A stretch of 64,000 nucleotides of DNA from GWE2-42-39 sp034003625 (GTDB lineage: Bacteria > Bacteroidota > Bacteroidia > Bacteroidales > Prolixibacteraceae). The position numbers and the translations under genes are program-made. Each line of letters begins with the position of its first letter. Positions within the stretch are counted from its first letter, which is position 1. Below, in pieces: positions 36,939 through 45,306 of the stretch. Under the pieces are notes generated by a model, which was not told where the DNA came from, made no database searches, and was given only the letters and a program-made list of their open reading frames with translations. Location of the stretch: contig JAVEYG010000022.1 of NCBI GenBank assembly GCA_034003625.1, forward strand, positions 20,145 through 84,144, read 5' to 3'.

Positions 36939-39014
36939 TTAATAAATTCCCCAGTATTTTCTCAAAAACCATTCCATACTGAAAATCAAAACAGTTAGCA
37001 TAAAAAGCCATTTTGAATTTAGTAATTCGTTCTGGTTGAAATGTACAAATTTATCCGGTTTTATGGTTTCATCCGATTTAATTTCTGAAAGTAGTTTGTC
37101 GTACTGTTCAGGCTGAAAAAACTGGCCCCCGCTTTCGTGTGCCAGTTGGTAAAGAAACTGGTGGTTAGCCACTGTCTGCTGATCTTCGTAATTAACCCTG
37201 ATTACCCTGAAACTGCCATTTTTGCTGAATTGCCTGTTTCCCAGTGAAACATTGGCCTCCATCCGGTAGATACCCGGTCCCGGTTTCCCGATATTCAGTG
37301 AATACCTGTTCCCGGTTTTATCGAAAATGTAGTGGAATTCCGTAGCACTGTCTTTTTGCAAGACCAGTGAAACGTCGGGCGAATTAACTGCTTCGTAGCT
37401 GTCGTTGTATAATTCGGCGCCAATTGCAATATCTTCATTTTCAGAATATACAGTCGAATAAACTAATTTGAAATTCTCATCGTTTTCTTTTAAAACTAAA
37501 TAATTAAAAATTTTACATAAAAACTCGTCGATGGTTTTGTGCTGGCGGTCCATGTGGTAATCGTACATACGCCAGCGCCAGATGCCTTCGCCCAAAATAT
37601 AACCAATTTTCCGTTCATTGTGGCTTCCGAGCACAACCAACGGATGGATAGTGATTATTCCCTTGATTTTTTGATATGCCAAAGCCTGAAAATTACCTTC
37701 CGTACGGAATTCGGTATATGGAACATAAACTGGTGGGAACATTTCTAAATTTTCGGCATATCCGTTTTCGAAGCGGAAAAGCGGAAAATCCCGGTTGATA
37801 CTTATCTGGCACTCATTAAGCCCGTTTGCCGGCATCGAACGGATGCCCATTTGCAGGTTGTTTAAATAAGGAAGGTTCGTTGCCGCACCAACTACGAAAA
37901 GTAATGGCTTTTTTGAATTAATGATACTTTGCAGCGCTTGTGCGTTAAAATTTGCAGACGATGGCAACTGGTAAAGTACGAACAAATCGAATTCTTCCGG
38001 ATTTCCGGGAAAGGTATTCCCATTCGCTAAAGTAAGATCAAAATTACTGAAACCTTCCAATGTTTCCTTCATGGTGCCGATATCCGGGTGAGGGCCGTCG
38101 CTGAATACCAGTACTTTGTTTTTTGTATCGGTTACTTCAACTACAAATTCATGGCTGTTGTTGGCCGTATTGTTTTCCTGTTCCGTTGTAACGACGGTGA
38201 TTTTGTAGCTTTGCAAACCTTTCCCGGCAGCTTGTATACTAAACGTTTCAGTCGTGAAATAAAGGTTAGAGGGTATTATAATGGTCCTCGATCCGATGTT
38301 TTTTTTGTCATGGCTAAGTTCAATCTGCACAGTACGGCCTGCTAATTTTTCAAAATGAATATCGGCCTCAACCGAAAAATAGTTATTGGTGAACACCGAC
38401 TTATTGTGTTTCACATCCGATATACGGATGTCGGGAACACTGGCTGTATCGCCAAAACCAACCGCATACACCGGGAAAACAAGTTTTTCTGCATAATTCA
38501 GCGGGTTTTGTCCGGCATTGTATATACCATCGCCAAACAGTACCAACGCCCCGACATTCTTATTGAGGTACCGGTTGGAAACCGAAGCCAGCAATTCACT
38601 GTAATCCGACTGGTTATCAGAAAAATCCAATGTACTGCCAGTCGTTGCGTTTTCCCCGAAAAGCCAGAATTCAGGTTCGTATTTGTCAGGGAGTCCTTTC
38701 TTTATTTTTTCAACCGTTTCAATGAGATATGCACCATATTTTTTCAGCGATTGCGAATTATCGGCAGCAATTATTATAACAGGTTTTTCTTTTATCTGTT
38801 TTTTCAAAATAATAACCGGCTTCAGGAACAAGAACAAGCATAGAAAAACAGCAGAAGCCCGCAACAAAAAGAGAAAACGCGTTTGGACAACAGATAATCC
38901 GGTAGTTTTACGGTTCTTGTAATATGCTATCATACTGACGGCAATCGCAAGCAGGGCGAAAATCAGCATAAAAACCAAGGCAATATCATTGTCAAATGAA
39001 AGTTTCACTATCAT
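36939..39014 (-). CDS. Membrane protein with VWA-like domain
   Basis: A 691-aa protein. From ATG 39014 (MIVKLSFDND) there are two N-terminal membrane helices (about 12-35 and 47-70), then a periplasmic or cytoplasmic VWA-like region with MIDAS-type DNSQSLKK, a CARDB/Ig-like stretch (FSVEADIHFEKLAGRTVQIE), a GATase-like segment (FDLFVLYQLPSS) and a final membrane helix (SKWLFMLTVLIFSMEWFL). This layout matches large VWA/BatA-related membrane proteins of Bacteroidota. A longer reading starting with TTG at 39149 is possible but adds one extra helix. It is transcribed with the DUF6340 gene. Function not known. Confidence 0.8.
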   Translation of the reverse strand: MIVKLSFDNDIALVFMLIFALLAIAVSMIAYYKNRKTTGLSVVQTRFLFLLRASAVFLCLFLFLKPVIILKKQIKEKPVIIIAADNSQSLKKYGAYLIETVEKIKKGLPDKYEPEFWLFGENATTGSTLDFSDNQSDYSELLASVSNRYLNKNVGALVLFGDGIYNAGQNPLNYAEKLVFPVYAVGFGDTASVPDIRISDVKHNKSVFTNNYFSVEADIHFEKLAGRTVQIELSHDKKNIGSRTIIIPSNLYFTTETFSIQAAGKGLQSYKITVVTTEQENNTANNSHEFVVEVTDTKNKVLVFSDGPHPDIGTMKETLEGFSNFDLTLANGNTFPGNPEEFDLFVLYQLPSSANFNAQALQSIINSKKPLLFVVGAATNLPYLNNLQMGIRSMPANGLNECQISINRDFPLFRFENGYAENLEMFPPVYVPYTEFRTEGNFQALAYQKIKGIITIHPLVVLGSHNERKIGYILGEGIWRWRMYDYHMDRQHKTIDEFLCKIFNYLVLKENDENFKLVYSTVYSENEDIAIGAELYNDSYEAVNSPDVSLVLQKDSATEFHYIFDKTGNRYSLNIGKPGPGIYRMEANVSLGNRQFSKNGSFRVIRVNYEDQQTVANHQFLYQLAHESGGQFFQPEQYDKLLSEIKSDETIKPDKFVHFNQNELLNSKWLFMLTVLIFSMEWFLRKYWGIY

Positions 39015-39210
39015 TATTTTTTGAAAAACCAAAAATAGTATTAAAGCGGCAGTTAAAAAATAAAATATCCTTTTTGAGGAGATGGAAAAAGAGACCGGTC
39101 GGGAATTAATTGATAAAGAGGATAGAATTCTTTTGCTCTGATTCAACAAAAAAGAGTTTGCATTGTTTCAATTTACGAGACCAATGAGAAGTCTCATAGC
39201 TATCGGTATT

Positions 39211-39246
39211 AAAATCAGGGTTTAACTGGCGTCAGACCCTGGTTTT
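39211..39246. terminator. Strong hairpin between divergent genes
   Basis: AAAATCAGGGT (39211-39221) pairs with ACCCTGGTTTT (39236-39246) with one G-U pair; it is followed by ATTTTT on the plus strand. It lies between two divergent genes, where a terminator is not expected. It could be an mRNA leader structure of the PQQ-like gene or a relic. A separate 14-bp palindrome is at 39184-39197. Confidence 0.5.
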
Positions 39247-39321
39247 ATTTTTCAAGCGGGGACATCCAACTGTAATGAACAGGTTCTTGATGATACTTGT
39301 ATTGAAAAATCAAAAGTATCT

Positions 39322-40566
39322 ATGAAACCAAACCTTCTGCTCTTATTGGTTATTTTATTCATTTCCTCGTGTGTCCGTACAAAAATTTACCAGTGGAGAG
39401 GCGATAACCGCAGTGGTGTTTATTCTGAAAAAAACCTTCTTAAAACATGGCAGGAAGGTGGTCCACAGCTTATTTGGGAAACGGAAGGAATCGGCAACGG
39501 GTATGTTTCGCCCACTGTTACAGATGATGCCCTTTACATCACGGGCGAAATAGACAGCATGGCTAATCTTTTCAAATTCGACAGGAATGGTAAGCTGATC
39601 TGGAAAGTTATTTACGATCGCGAATGGACAAAGTCATTTCAGGGGGCAAGATCACATGCAACCGTGGTGAACGGCCTGGTGTATGTTGGTTCCGGTATGG
39701 GAAACCTATTTTGCATCAGTGCAAAAACCGGGGAGATAATATGGTCGAAAAAAATTGCAGATGATTTTCAGGGCGAGAGTCCGCTTCACGGACACTCGGA
39801 GGCTCCGGTCATAGAAGGAGATAAAATATTTTGGACTGCAGGCGGTTCCATTCATAATGTGGTGGCCATGGACCGCTTTTCAGGAGAATTGATCTGGTCG
39901 AATAAAGGTTTTCAGGAACGTTCGGCATACAATAGCCCATTGGTCATTTATCTTCCGAAAAGAAAGATATTGGTTACTTTCTCAGCATATCATTTGATGG
40001 GACTGGATGCCGAAACCGGAACCTTGCTCTGGTCGCACGAACAGGCCCGCATCGCCCCTGAAAAAAGGGAACCAGGCTATGGCGATACGCACGCAAATAC
40101 GGTTTTGTTTGAAAACGGCGCAATTTATTATGCAGAAGGAGATGGCAATGGCGGGGTAAAACTGCAACTGTCGGAAGACGGGACGCAAATTACGCCGGTT
40201 TGGAATAACAAGGATTTTGACAGTTATATGGGAGGTATCGTTAAACTGGATGAGAAATTGTATGGATGCGGATCGGCAAAACCCAGCCTGTTGTGTGTTG
40301 ATGCAATGACCGGAGAAATAACCGACAGTTTGAAAACAACCAGCGGGTCGGTGATTGTTGCCGATGGTATGTTGTATTATTATAATTTCAGGGGACAGGT
40401 ACAATTAGTAGATATTTCAGGGGACAGGATGGATGTTGCTTCGGTTTTCCGTATCGAGAAAGGGACGAAAGAACATTTTTCGCATCCGGTTATCTATGAC
40501 GGAGTACTTTACATCAGACGGGGAAACGCATTGATGGCATTCGATATAAAAAACAGGAAAACCTGA
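39322..40566 (+). CDS. PQQ-like beta-propeller lipoprotein
   Basis: A 414-aa lipoprotein (lipobox ISSCVRTK). Repeating blades show the PQQ/WD-like pattern: AKTGEIIWSKKI, RFSGELIWSNKG, AETGTLLWSHEQ and AMTGEITDSLKT. The domain begins WRGDNRSGVY, the usual opening of outer-membrane PQQ_2-type propellers. There are no quinone-binding or dehydrogenase residues to see, so this is a scaffold or binding propeller and not a clear enzyme. It stands alone between divergent and convergent neighbours; its stop is 13 bp from the end of the M23 gene. Confidence 0.85.
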   Translation: MKPNLLLLLVILFISSCVRTKIYQWRGDNRSGVYSEKNLLKTWQEGGPQLIWETEGIGNGYVSPTVTDDALYITGEIDSMANLFKFDRNGKLIWKVIYDREWTKSFQGARSHATVVNGLVYVGSGMGNLFCISAKTGEIIWSKKIADDFQGESPLHGHSEAPVIEGDKIFWTAGGSIHNVVAMDRFSGELIWSNKGFQERSAYNSPLVIYLPKRKILVTFSAYHLMGLDAETGTLLWSHEQARIAPEKREPGYGDTHANTVLFENGAIYYAEGDGNGGVKLQLSEDGTQITPVWNNKDFDSYMGGIVKLDEKLYGCGSAKPSLLCVDAMTGEITDSLKTTSGSVIVADGMLYYYNFRGQVQLVDISGDRMDVASVFRIEKGTKEHFSHPVIYDGVLYIRRGNALMAFDIKNRKT

Positions 40567-40578
40567 TCGGCGCTTTTG

Positions 40579-41472
40579 TTATTGCTGAATGATCAGCTTT
40601 GCGCCAATTTGAAGGATTTTTTGCGGACTGATGTTATTGAGCGAACAAATATGCCTGACTGTCGTACCGAACATCCGTGCAATAGAAGATAATGTGTCGC
40701 CTTTTCGGATCAGGTAGGAGAGTGTTTCCCCTTCAGTTATGGCATAAACCGGCTTTTTGGTACGAAGATCGGCGAGTTGTAACTCAGCACGCGAACCATG
40801 AAAATAAAATGTATCGCAAAATAGTTTCCCTTCGGTAAAATCAATTAGTTTTTCAGGGTTAAACGGTTCCCCCAACAGCCGGGTCTCAAAATGGAGATGG
40901 TCGGTAGTGGCACGACCGGTACGGCCTCCTAACCCAATTAAATTACCGGCTTTTAGCCATTGGTTTTCTTTTACGCTCATCATCGACAGGTGCGCATAAA
41001 TAGTTTCCATTCCGTTGTCATGGCGGACCAGCACAAGATTGCCATACCCGCTAAACCGTTTGGCCAGTCTCACCTGACCGTCGAAAGCACACCTGACACT
41101 GTCTCCGGGATTCAGCTTAATATCGGTACCGGTATGTCCGGGCCGGCGGGCAGTTCCAAAGCCCGAAATAACCTTTCCTTTGATGGGAATAACAAAATTG
41201 TTTGCTGCCGAAGGTTTCAATACGATTTTGAGGGTATCTTTCCGGGCAGGCAATTTTACCGAAGAATAGGTGATGTTTACAGCGCTCCAGGTATTCTGGT
41301 AAAAACTGTCGGCAGGATGGAATATATTCTCCGCAACAGAATCCAGTTTCGATTGCAGCGAATCGGCCGTCATTGAACTGTCGGACATAATTGTGTCAGG
41401 CTCGCCCGATTGTCCCATCAGATGGCCTGTTATAAAGAGAAAAAAAATAATCAGCCGAACAGATAACTTCAT
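40579..41472 (-). CDS. M23 peptidoglycan endopeptidase with C-terminal LysM
   Basis: A 297-aa secreted protein. The signal peptide ends HLMGQ. The M23 (LytM) domain (about residues 95-205) keeps the zinc ligands: HTGTDIKL (His and Asp) and TDHLHFE (second His motif). The C-terminal LysM (about 250-295: YLIRKGDTLSSIARMFGTTV, then NNISPQKILQIGAKL) binds glycan strands. It should cut or sense peptidoglycan crossbridges in the periplasm. Start ATG 41472 gives the leader. Downstream on its 5' side is the island border region. Confidence 0.95.
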   Translation of the reverse strand: MKLSVRLIIFFLFITGHLMGQSGEPDTIMSDSSMTADSLQSKLDSVAENIFHPADSFYQNTWSAVNITYSSVKLPARKDTLKIVLKPSAANNFVIPIKGKVISGFGTARRPGHTGTDIKLNPGDSVRCAFDGQVRLAKRFSGYGNLVLVRHDNGMETIYAHLSMMSVKENQWLKAGNLIGLGGRTGRATTDHLHFETRLLGEPFNPEKLIDFTEGKLFCDTFYFHGSRAELQLADLRTKKPVYAITEGETLSYLIRKGDTLSSIARMFGTTVRHICSLNNISPQKILQIGAKLIIQQ

Positions 41473-41522
41473 ATAAAGCGCTATACGTTGCAGACAAATT
41501 TAATAGTTTCACCCCAAACACC

Positions 41523-41636
41523 ATGAAGGTCTTCAAAAAAATCTGTTCTAAAATATCCGTAGCCAACAAAAAATATCATTATATATTGAATGTGAACCCG
41601 TTCCTGTTGGTTATCTTCCTGTATTCCACAATTTAA
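41523..41636 (+). CDS. Possible 37-aa membrane peptide or gene remnant
   Basis: A short frame MKVFKKICSKISVANKKYHY followed by a hydrophobic stretch (NPFLLVIFLYSTI). It could be a small membrane peptide or a truncated N-terminus. It lies in the 370-bp non-annotated chromosomal stretch left of the island. No family is recognised. Confidence 0.2.
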   Translation: MKVFKKICSKISVANKKYHYILNVNPFLLVIFLYSTI

Positions 41637-41658
41637 CTCCAGAGAGCTGTTCTGCAAT

Positions 41659-41778
41659 TCATATTGAAATCTGTTTCAACACATCGGAAAACTCATTTTT
41701 TACCTTATCTGCAATGTCGGTAATTGCATGCAGGATGGTTTCTATATTATCGGACCGGAACATAAAAAGATATTCCAT
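41659..41778 (-). CDS. Possible 39-aa peptide or gene remnant
   Basis: The frame begins MEYLFMFRSDNIETILHAIT and continues as an amphipathic helix ending VLKQISI. It lies about 60 bp left of the inferred island border and would have been downstream of mnmE before insertion. It may be a decayed gene end; no family is recognised. Confidence 0.25.
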   Translation of the reverse strand: MEYLFMFRSDNIETILHAITDIADKVKNEFSDVLKQISI

Positions 41779-41838
41779 ATTGCTGAAATTCCCCTTTATG
41801 CAATTTTTTCACGCAGCCTTTTTTACATGTGTAGTAGA

Positions 41839-41856
41839 TTACTTTCGATACAAAAA
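41839..41856. other. Left att-like core of the island
   Basis: The 18-nt stretch starting TTACTTTCGATACA aligns with the mnmE 3' end (TTACTTTCCGATACAGAA on the plus strand) with one missing C and one G-to-A change. It is in the same orientation, as expected for a direct repeat made by integration. A one-base gap inside the core is unusual, which lowers confidence. Confidence 0.5.
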
Positions 41857-41891
41857 GTATTTGGCATTATAAATCAATTAGTTATAATTTG

Positions 41892-41910
41892 AAGGTACAA
41901 ATAAGGTACA
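41892..41910. promoter_or_regulatory. Left integrase arm-type sites
   Basis: Two direct copies of AAGGTACA (41892-41899 and 41903-41910), 11 bp apart, one helical turn. The same word recurs at the other island end (48685-48712). Paired arm sites inside both borders are typical for tyrosine-recombinase attachment regions. Confidence 0.55.
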
Positions 41911-42108
41911 TTTACGTACTAAAATTACAATTTTAGACGAAATTTTGGGTAATATCTTTTTTACTTTCCGGGTAATATTTTGAGAACTTCCCGATTTTAA
42001 AAATGCAATTGCAAATTACTGTTTATTGAACGCTTAGGCAACTTTCTAAGGAAAATAAATGAAAACAGCCTCGATTTGATTACGTATATTGTCGGCGTTC
42101 CCACTTTT

Positions 42109-42174
42109 AATACGAATTGGTGTAATACCCATCGAAAAAGGGGTGGCAAAAATTGCCATATTGTAATTCGTATT
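42109..42174. repeat. Inverted repeat with nested hairpin in island left region
   Basis: AATACGAATT (42109-42118) and AATTCGTATT (42165-42174) are perfect inverted repeats 46 bp apart. Between them is a second hairpin, TGGCAA-AAA-TTGCCA (42144-42158). It sits just downstream of the first cargo gene. It could be a terminator-like structure, an oriT-like site or an insertion-element relic; the sequence does not decide. The 41911-42195 stretch otherwise holds no gene. Confidence 0.5.
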
Positions 42175-42195
42175 TTAAACATATATTATAATATG

Positions 42196-42555
42196 CTACC
42201 AATCTAAGTCCTCTTGACTTGCTTTATTTTGTTCTTGATACATCATCCAAATTGTTACGTAATTGCACATACCAATATCACAATATGTTTTTATAACTTT
42301 TCCTAACAGTCCGGGGTTCTTTACTTTTATCAGTTCTTTAAAAGCGTCCAAGTTCTCCTTTTCCATCATTCTTAATGTCATTGGATCATCCATCCCAATT
42401 TTCGAATAATCCTCTTTAACTTGCTTCTTGATATAAGCAATCACTTTCGCTTTATTTTCTTCAGTCATTTTAAAACCAATAGGATTAACGAATTCCTGTC
42501 CAAAAACGTTTGATGTCATGAACGATACAACTACTAATATAATAAATCTTTTCAT
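42196..42555 (-). CDS. Small exported protein of the island, unknown function
   Basis: A 119-aa protein with signal peptide (MKRFIILVVVSFMTSNVFGQ). The mature part is helical and charged, with two cysteines (TYCDIGMCNY) that could form a disulphide. The C-terminus MMYQEQNKASQEDLDW resembles that of the next gene (LYQDEEQKKANADF), and the 3' DNA of the two is similar. No family is recognised. Cargo role only. Confidence 0.7.
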   Translation of the reverse strand: MKRFIILVVVSFMTSNVFGQEFVNPIGFKMTEENKAKVIAYIKKQVKEDYSKIGMDDPMTLRMMEKENLDAFKELIKVKNPGLLGKVIKTYCDIGMCNYVTIWMMYQEQNKASQEDLDW

Positions 42556-42585
42556 GGTATAATTTTTAGTTTTTTGGCCAATCTA

Positions 42586-43068
42586 TTAAAAATCAGCATT
42601 TGCTTTTTTTTGTTCTTCATCTTGATACAAACTAAACAACTTTCTAGTTGTTATGCTGAAAGCTATTTGATATGGCCTATCGAAGAATTGGTTGTAATCA
42701 ACTCTAATAATATATAGAGAATAATCAGAAGACCTTAGAGCAGAATATTTAAAATTTTCTGAATATTCTTCTTCCTCTTTGGTAAAAGTAAACTGGTATT
42801 TTTGTTCAATTCCAGTTTTTAATCTATCGAGTTCAGTTTGGGTTATTCTTGCCACATTTTGTTCATCAGAAGTAGAGGGTATAAACATTATCATCGCTAT
42901 GGTACTATCTTTCAATGTTTCTACTCCTACTCCTCCTTTGATTCCTGCGACAGTGGTCATTATCAATTCTGGCCTGTTGAGTTTTTCACCAAGCGTATAT
43001 CCTTTTAAACTCTGTGCGTTGACACTAATATTAAGTAATGCAGCAATTGTTATCATCAGTTCTTTCAT
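42586..43068 (-). CDS. Exported protein of the island, unknown function
   Basis: A 160-aa protein with a signal peptide (MKELMITIAALLNISVNAQ). The mature part starts LKGYTLGEKLN and looks like a small alpha/beta domain, with an acidic KEEEEYSENF loop. It is 30 bp from the previous cargo gene and shares a 3'-end sequence with it (42199-42241 versus 42578-42628). Base composition is AT-rich compared with chromosomal genes around it, consistent with acquired DNA. Function unknown. Confidence 0.7.
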   Translation of the reverse strand: MKELMITIAALLNISVNAQSLKGYTLGEKLNRPELIMTTVAGIKGGVGVETLKDSTIAMIMFIPSTSDEQNVARITQTELDRLKTGIEQKYQFTFTKEEEEYSENFKYSALRSSDYSLYIIRVDYNQFFDRPYQIAFSITTRKLFSLYQDEEQKKANADF

Positions 43069-43155
43069 GATATTTTAGGTTTAATTAATAAATGAATACA
43101 GAGATAAAATGTTATTAACCCCAAAATATAAGTCTAATAATCTTGAAAAATATCA

Positions 43156-43767
43156 TCAAAATTCAAGTGCTAATCCAATTCCTTTTTCAGAAGGTTTTAG
43201 GGTCATCCCTTTTTTGTTTAGCTGTCGCCCGGCTTTTATTATTTGAGAATTACCAACTATATAACAAATAAATCCAGATATATAAGAAATAACCCCGGCA
43301 CAAAGAAATAATTCGCGATTTCCATCATTATTCATTCCAACAATTACACAACCACTTCCTAAAATAGATAACGCCACAGATGCTTGATAATTTGTACCGG
43401 CTTTGACCAAATAGTCACCTGCACCTAATTTATTTCTATATTGTTTTGTAAATGCAGATGAATTAGTAGTTTCATATCGATTTGATAATGCAGGTAAAAT
43501 AAAATCTTGATTAATTCTTATTGATGAATGCCTTCTTAGCAAACCCCTTTTAATGTAATTTGGTAATGCCCCGTCAATTTGGCTTATTTGATTTGGGTTA
43601 AGAAAGTGATCTCTATTTATTTTTATATCGGTGTAAATTAACTTATTGCTTAGCATAAGCAGGTCAACGTTCTGTGCGTAGATTGTATCACCAATAGTCG
43701 TGATAATTCGATTTTGAGCAAATGAAATAAAAGGAAGAAAGCAAATAAAAAGTAGTAATTTTTTCAT
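43156..43767 (-). CDS. Exported protein with C-terminal membrane segments, unknown
   Basis: A 203-aa protein: signal peptide (ending FAQ), a beta-rich stretch with GDTIYAQNVDLLM and KLIYTDIKI, then two hydrophobic segments (about residues 130-147 and 155-172: ALSILGSGCVIVGMNN and CAGVISYISGFICYIVG) and a hydrophilic tail. The GDTI..KNV-type opening is common in small Bacteroidota envelope proteins of unknown role. It is the first of three exported cargo genes running the same way, and an XRE regulator diverges from it. Confidence 0.7.
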   Translation of the reverse strand: MKKLLLFICFLPFISFAQNRIITTIGDTIYAQNVDLLMLSNKLIYTDIKINRDHFLNPNQISQIDGALPNYIKRGLLRRHSSIRINQDFILPALSNRYETTNSSAFTKQYRNKLGAGDYLVKAGTNYQASVALSILGSGCVIVGMNNDGNRELFLCAGVISYISGFICYIVGNSQIIKAGRQLNKKGMTLKPSEKGIGLALEF

Positions 43768-43912
43768 AGTTAATTGATTAATAGTATTTTAATATAAATG
43801 TACAATAAATAGATAAATAATTTATAAATATACTTAAAAAAACGCTAAACCACTTATTGATAGTATCTAATAAGTGGTAATATTTTAAGTGTAATTGATT
43901 TTTCTTTGCTAT

Positions 43913-44155
43913 ATGGCAAACACAGAAATTGATTATACAGAAGTCCAACTGGAAAATCTTGGTAGAAGATTAAAAGAAATTCGTTTAAAAAAGGGATATA
44001 CGAATTACGAGCAATTCGCTTTCGATAATGAACTACCAAGAGCCCAGTATGGACGTTATGAGAAAGGGCAGGATTTAAGATTTAGTAGCCTAGTAAAGGT
44101 TCTGAAAGCTATGGGTGTTTCACTTAAAGAGTTTTTTGAGCAAGGGTTTGAATGA
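43913..44155 (+). CDS. XRE-family helix-turn-helix regulator
   Basis: An 80-aa protein with one HTH_3 domain: LGRRLKEIRLKKGYTNYEQF, then ELPRAQYGRYEKGQDLRFSS and VLKAMGVSLKEFFEQG. It is a small cytoplasmic DNA-binding repressor type. The ATG at 43913 is used; a TTG at 43895 is in frame but adds a nonconserved leader. It is divergent from the exported cargo genes, 145 bp away, and would be a natural regulator for them. Confidence 0.85.
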   Translation: MANTEIDYTEVQLENLGRRLKEIRLKKGYTNYEQFAFDNELPRAQYGRYEKGQDLRFSSLVKVLKAMGVSLKEFFEQGFE

Positions 44156-44301
44156 TTTTTATAGATAGATTGCCATTATCAATTGAATATTGCAAAAAGT
44201 TCTAAAATCAGGAACGACACGTAATGTTTATCCTATTTATGTGTTAAGCTAATATTAATACAATGTTAGATTATTGTTATTGCCTCTGCACTAAATAAGT
44301 A

Positions 44302-44501
44302 CCCCAAAAACACAATATATATATAATATTTGCCCACCCATTTGGGGATTTAGCCACTTTCTTTTTTTAAAAGTAATAATGCTACCGAACACATATATTG
44401 CCTTATATACCCAATGTGGTAGGCTTAAATTAAAAATCCAAAATTTCTATTGTGTGTGTTGGTAGCCAGAAAAACAAAAAATATTAAAATTTTGGCTGCC
44501 A
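44302..44501. other. AT-rich non-coding stretch with two or three hairpins
   Basis: The 424-bp gap 44156-44579 has no convincing gene. It contains CCCCAAA/TTTGGGG (44302-44308, 44341-44347) and TGGTAGCCA/TGGCTGCCA (44460-44468, 44493-44501, one G-U pair), plus a weaker stem around 44372-44432. Neither strong stem is followed by a U-run. A structured RNA, replication or transfer site of the island are the options; I cannot choose. Confidence 0.35.
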
Positions 44502-44579
44502 TGCAAATTTCTCCAATAATTTAAGTTCTTCTCTGTTTCCCAGTTTAATAGTCGAGACATATATGTATATGCTTTAATA

Positions 44580-45299
44580 TTAGTGCCCATTTTTTTTATA
44601 CTTAATTTTAACATTAGGGATAATCTTGTCCGGTCTTTGCTCATAAATTTTGTTGTTAATTTTTTTGTAACTCTTAACAGGCTCTCCCCCAACTCTTTTT
44701 ATGAAATAATAATCTTTTGCATTATGAATTAATTCGTCAAACATAGACACAACTTTAATAAAACCATTTTTCTTAGCTATTCCTTTATAACGTTGAGCCG
44801 TTGAGCGAGGCACACTTAAGAATTTTGAGAGTGCATATATAGTAACATGCGGATAAGGATAGTACATCCTGGCTTCATGCTTTAAGGAAGCCGACCTCCT
44901 TAATCTCCGCATGTTTTTATTTGCTAAATATGTTATAACAGTACCCGCGCAAAAACCTTTAATGCTATGTACCATTTCTGGATAAAAGATTGCAGCTTGT
45001 TTGTTGGTGAAGTGTAATTTCCCTGCTAATTGAGAAAAGCTAATTAACCTGTACGATTCACGTATGCTGTTTACTGTAATCCACTTTTTCTCAACCAACC
45101 ATTTTAAATGCTTCTTAAATGTTGTTGAGGTTTTAAACCCCATTACTTTAAGGATATTTTGTTTTAATTCATCATGTAGGATAAAATGACCACTCGTGAC
45201 ACTTTTTAAATAAATCCATAATGAAACCTGCTTTATACATCTTTCTGATAACGCATAACGGCATAACTCAATCGGAATATTTAAGTAATTTTCTTTCAT
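44580..45299 (-). CDS. Winged-helix-type protein of the island (possible replication or regulatory)
   Basis: A 239-aa basic protein from ATG 45299. It has two helix-rich parts: an N-terminal winged-helix-like region (KVMGFKTSTTFKKHLKWLVEKKWI, truncated here to 20 or fewer residues per quote, i.e. VMGFKTSTTFKKHLKWLVE) and a central HTH (YALSKFLSVPRSTAQRYKGI). The C-terminus is Lys-rich. The double-HTH layout recalls replication initiators or regulators of Bacteroidota mobile elements, but no named family is recognised. It follows the 45307 gene by 7 bp and belongs to the same transcript. Confidence 0.6.
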   Translation of the reverse strand: MKENYLNIPIELCRYALSERCIKQVSLWIYLKSVTSGHFILHDELKQNILKVMGFKTSTTFKKHLKWLVEKKWITVNSIRESYRLISFSQLAGKLHFTNKQAAIFYPEMVHSIKGFCAGTVITYLANKNMRRLRRSASLKHEARMYYPYPHVTIYALSKFLSVPRSTAQRYKGIAKKNGFIKVVSMFDELIHNAKDYYFIKRVGGEPVKSYKKINNKIYEQRPDKIIPNVKIKYKKNGH

Positions 45300-45306
45300 T
45301 ATCAAA

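Noticed and set aside
41961..41970. TTACTTTCCG, a 10-bp exact match to the mnmE end, as the left island border
   Set aside because: It is shorter than the 41839 match and would put the left arm-type repeats outside the island. Kept only as an alternative.
41997..42182. Short minus-strand frame at island left side
   Set aside because: It covers the inverted repeat, and the residue pattern looks random.
44447..44692. Short minus-strand frame over the end of the winged-helix gene
   Set aside because: It overlaps the 44580-45299 gene in another frame and has no protein-like features.
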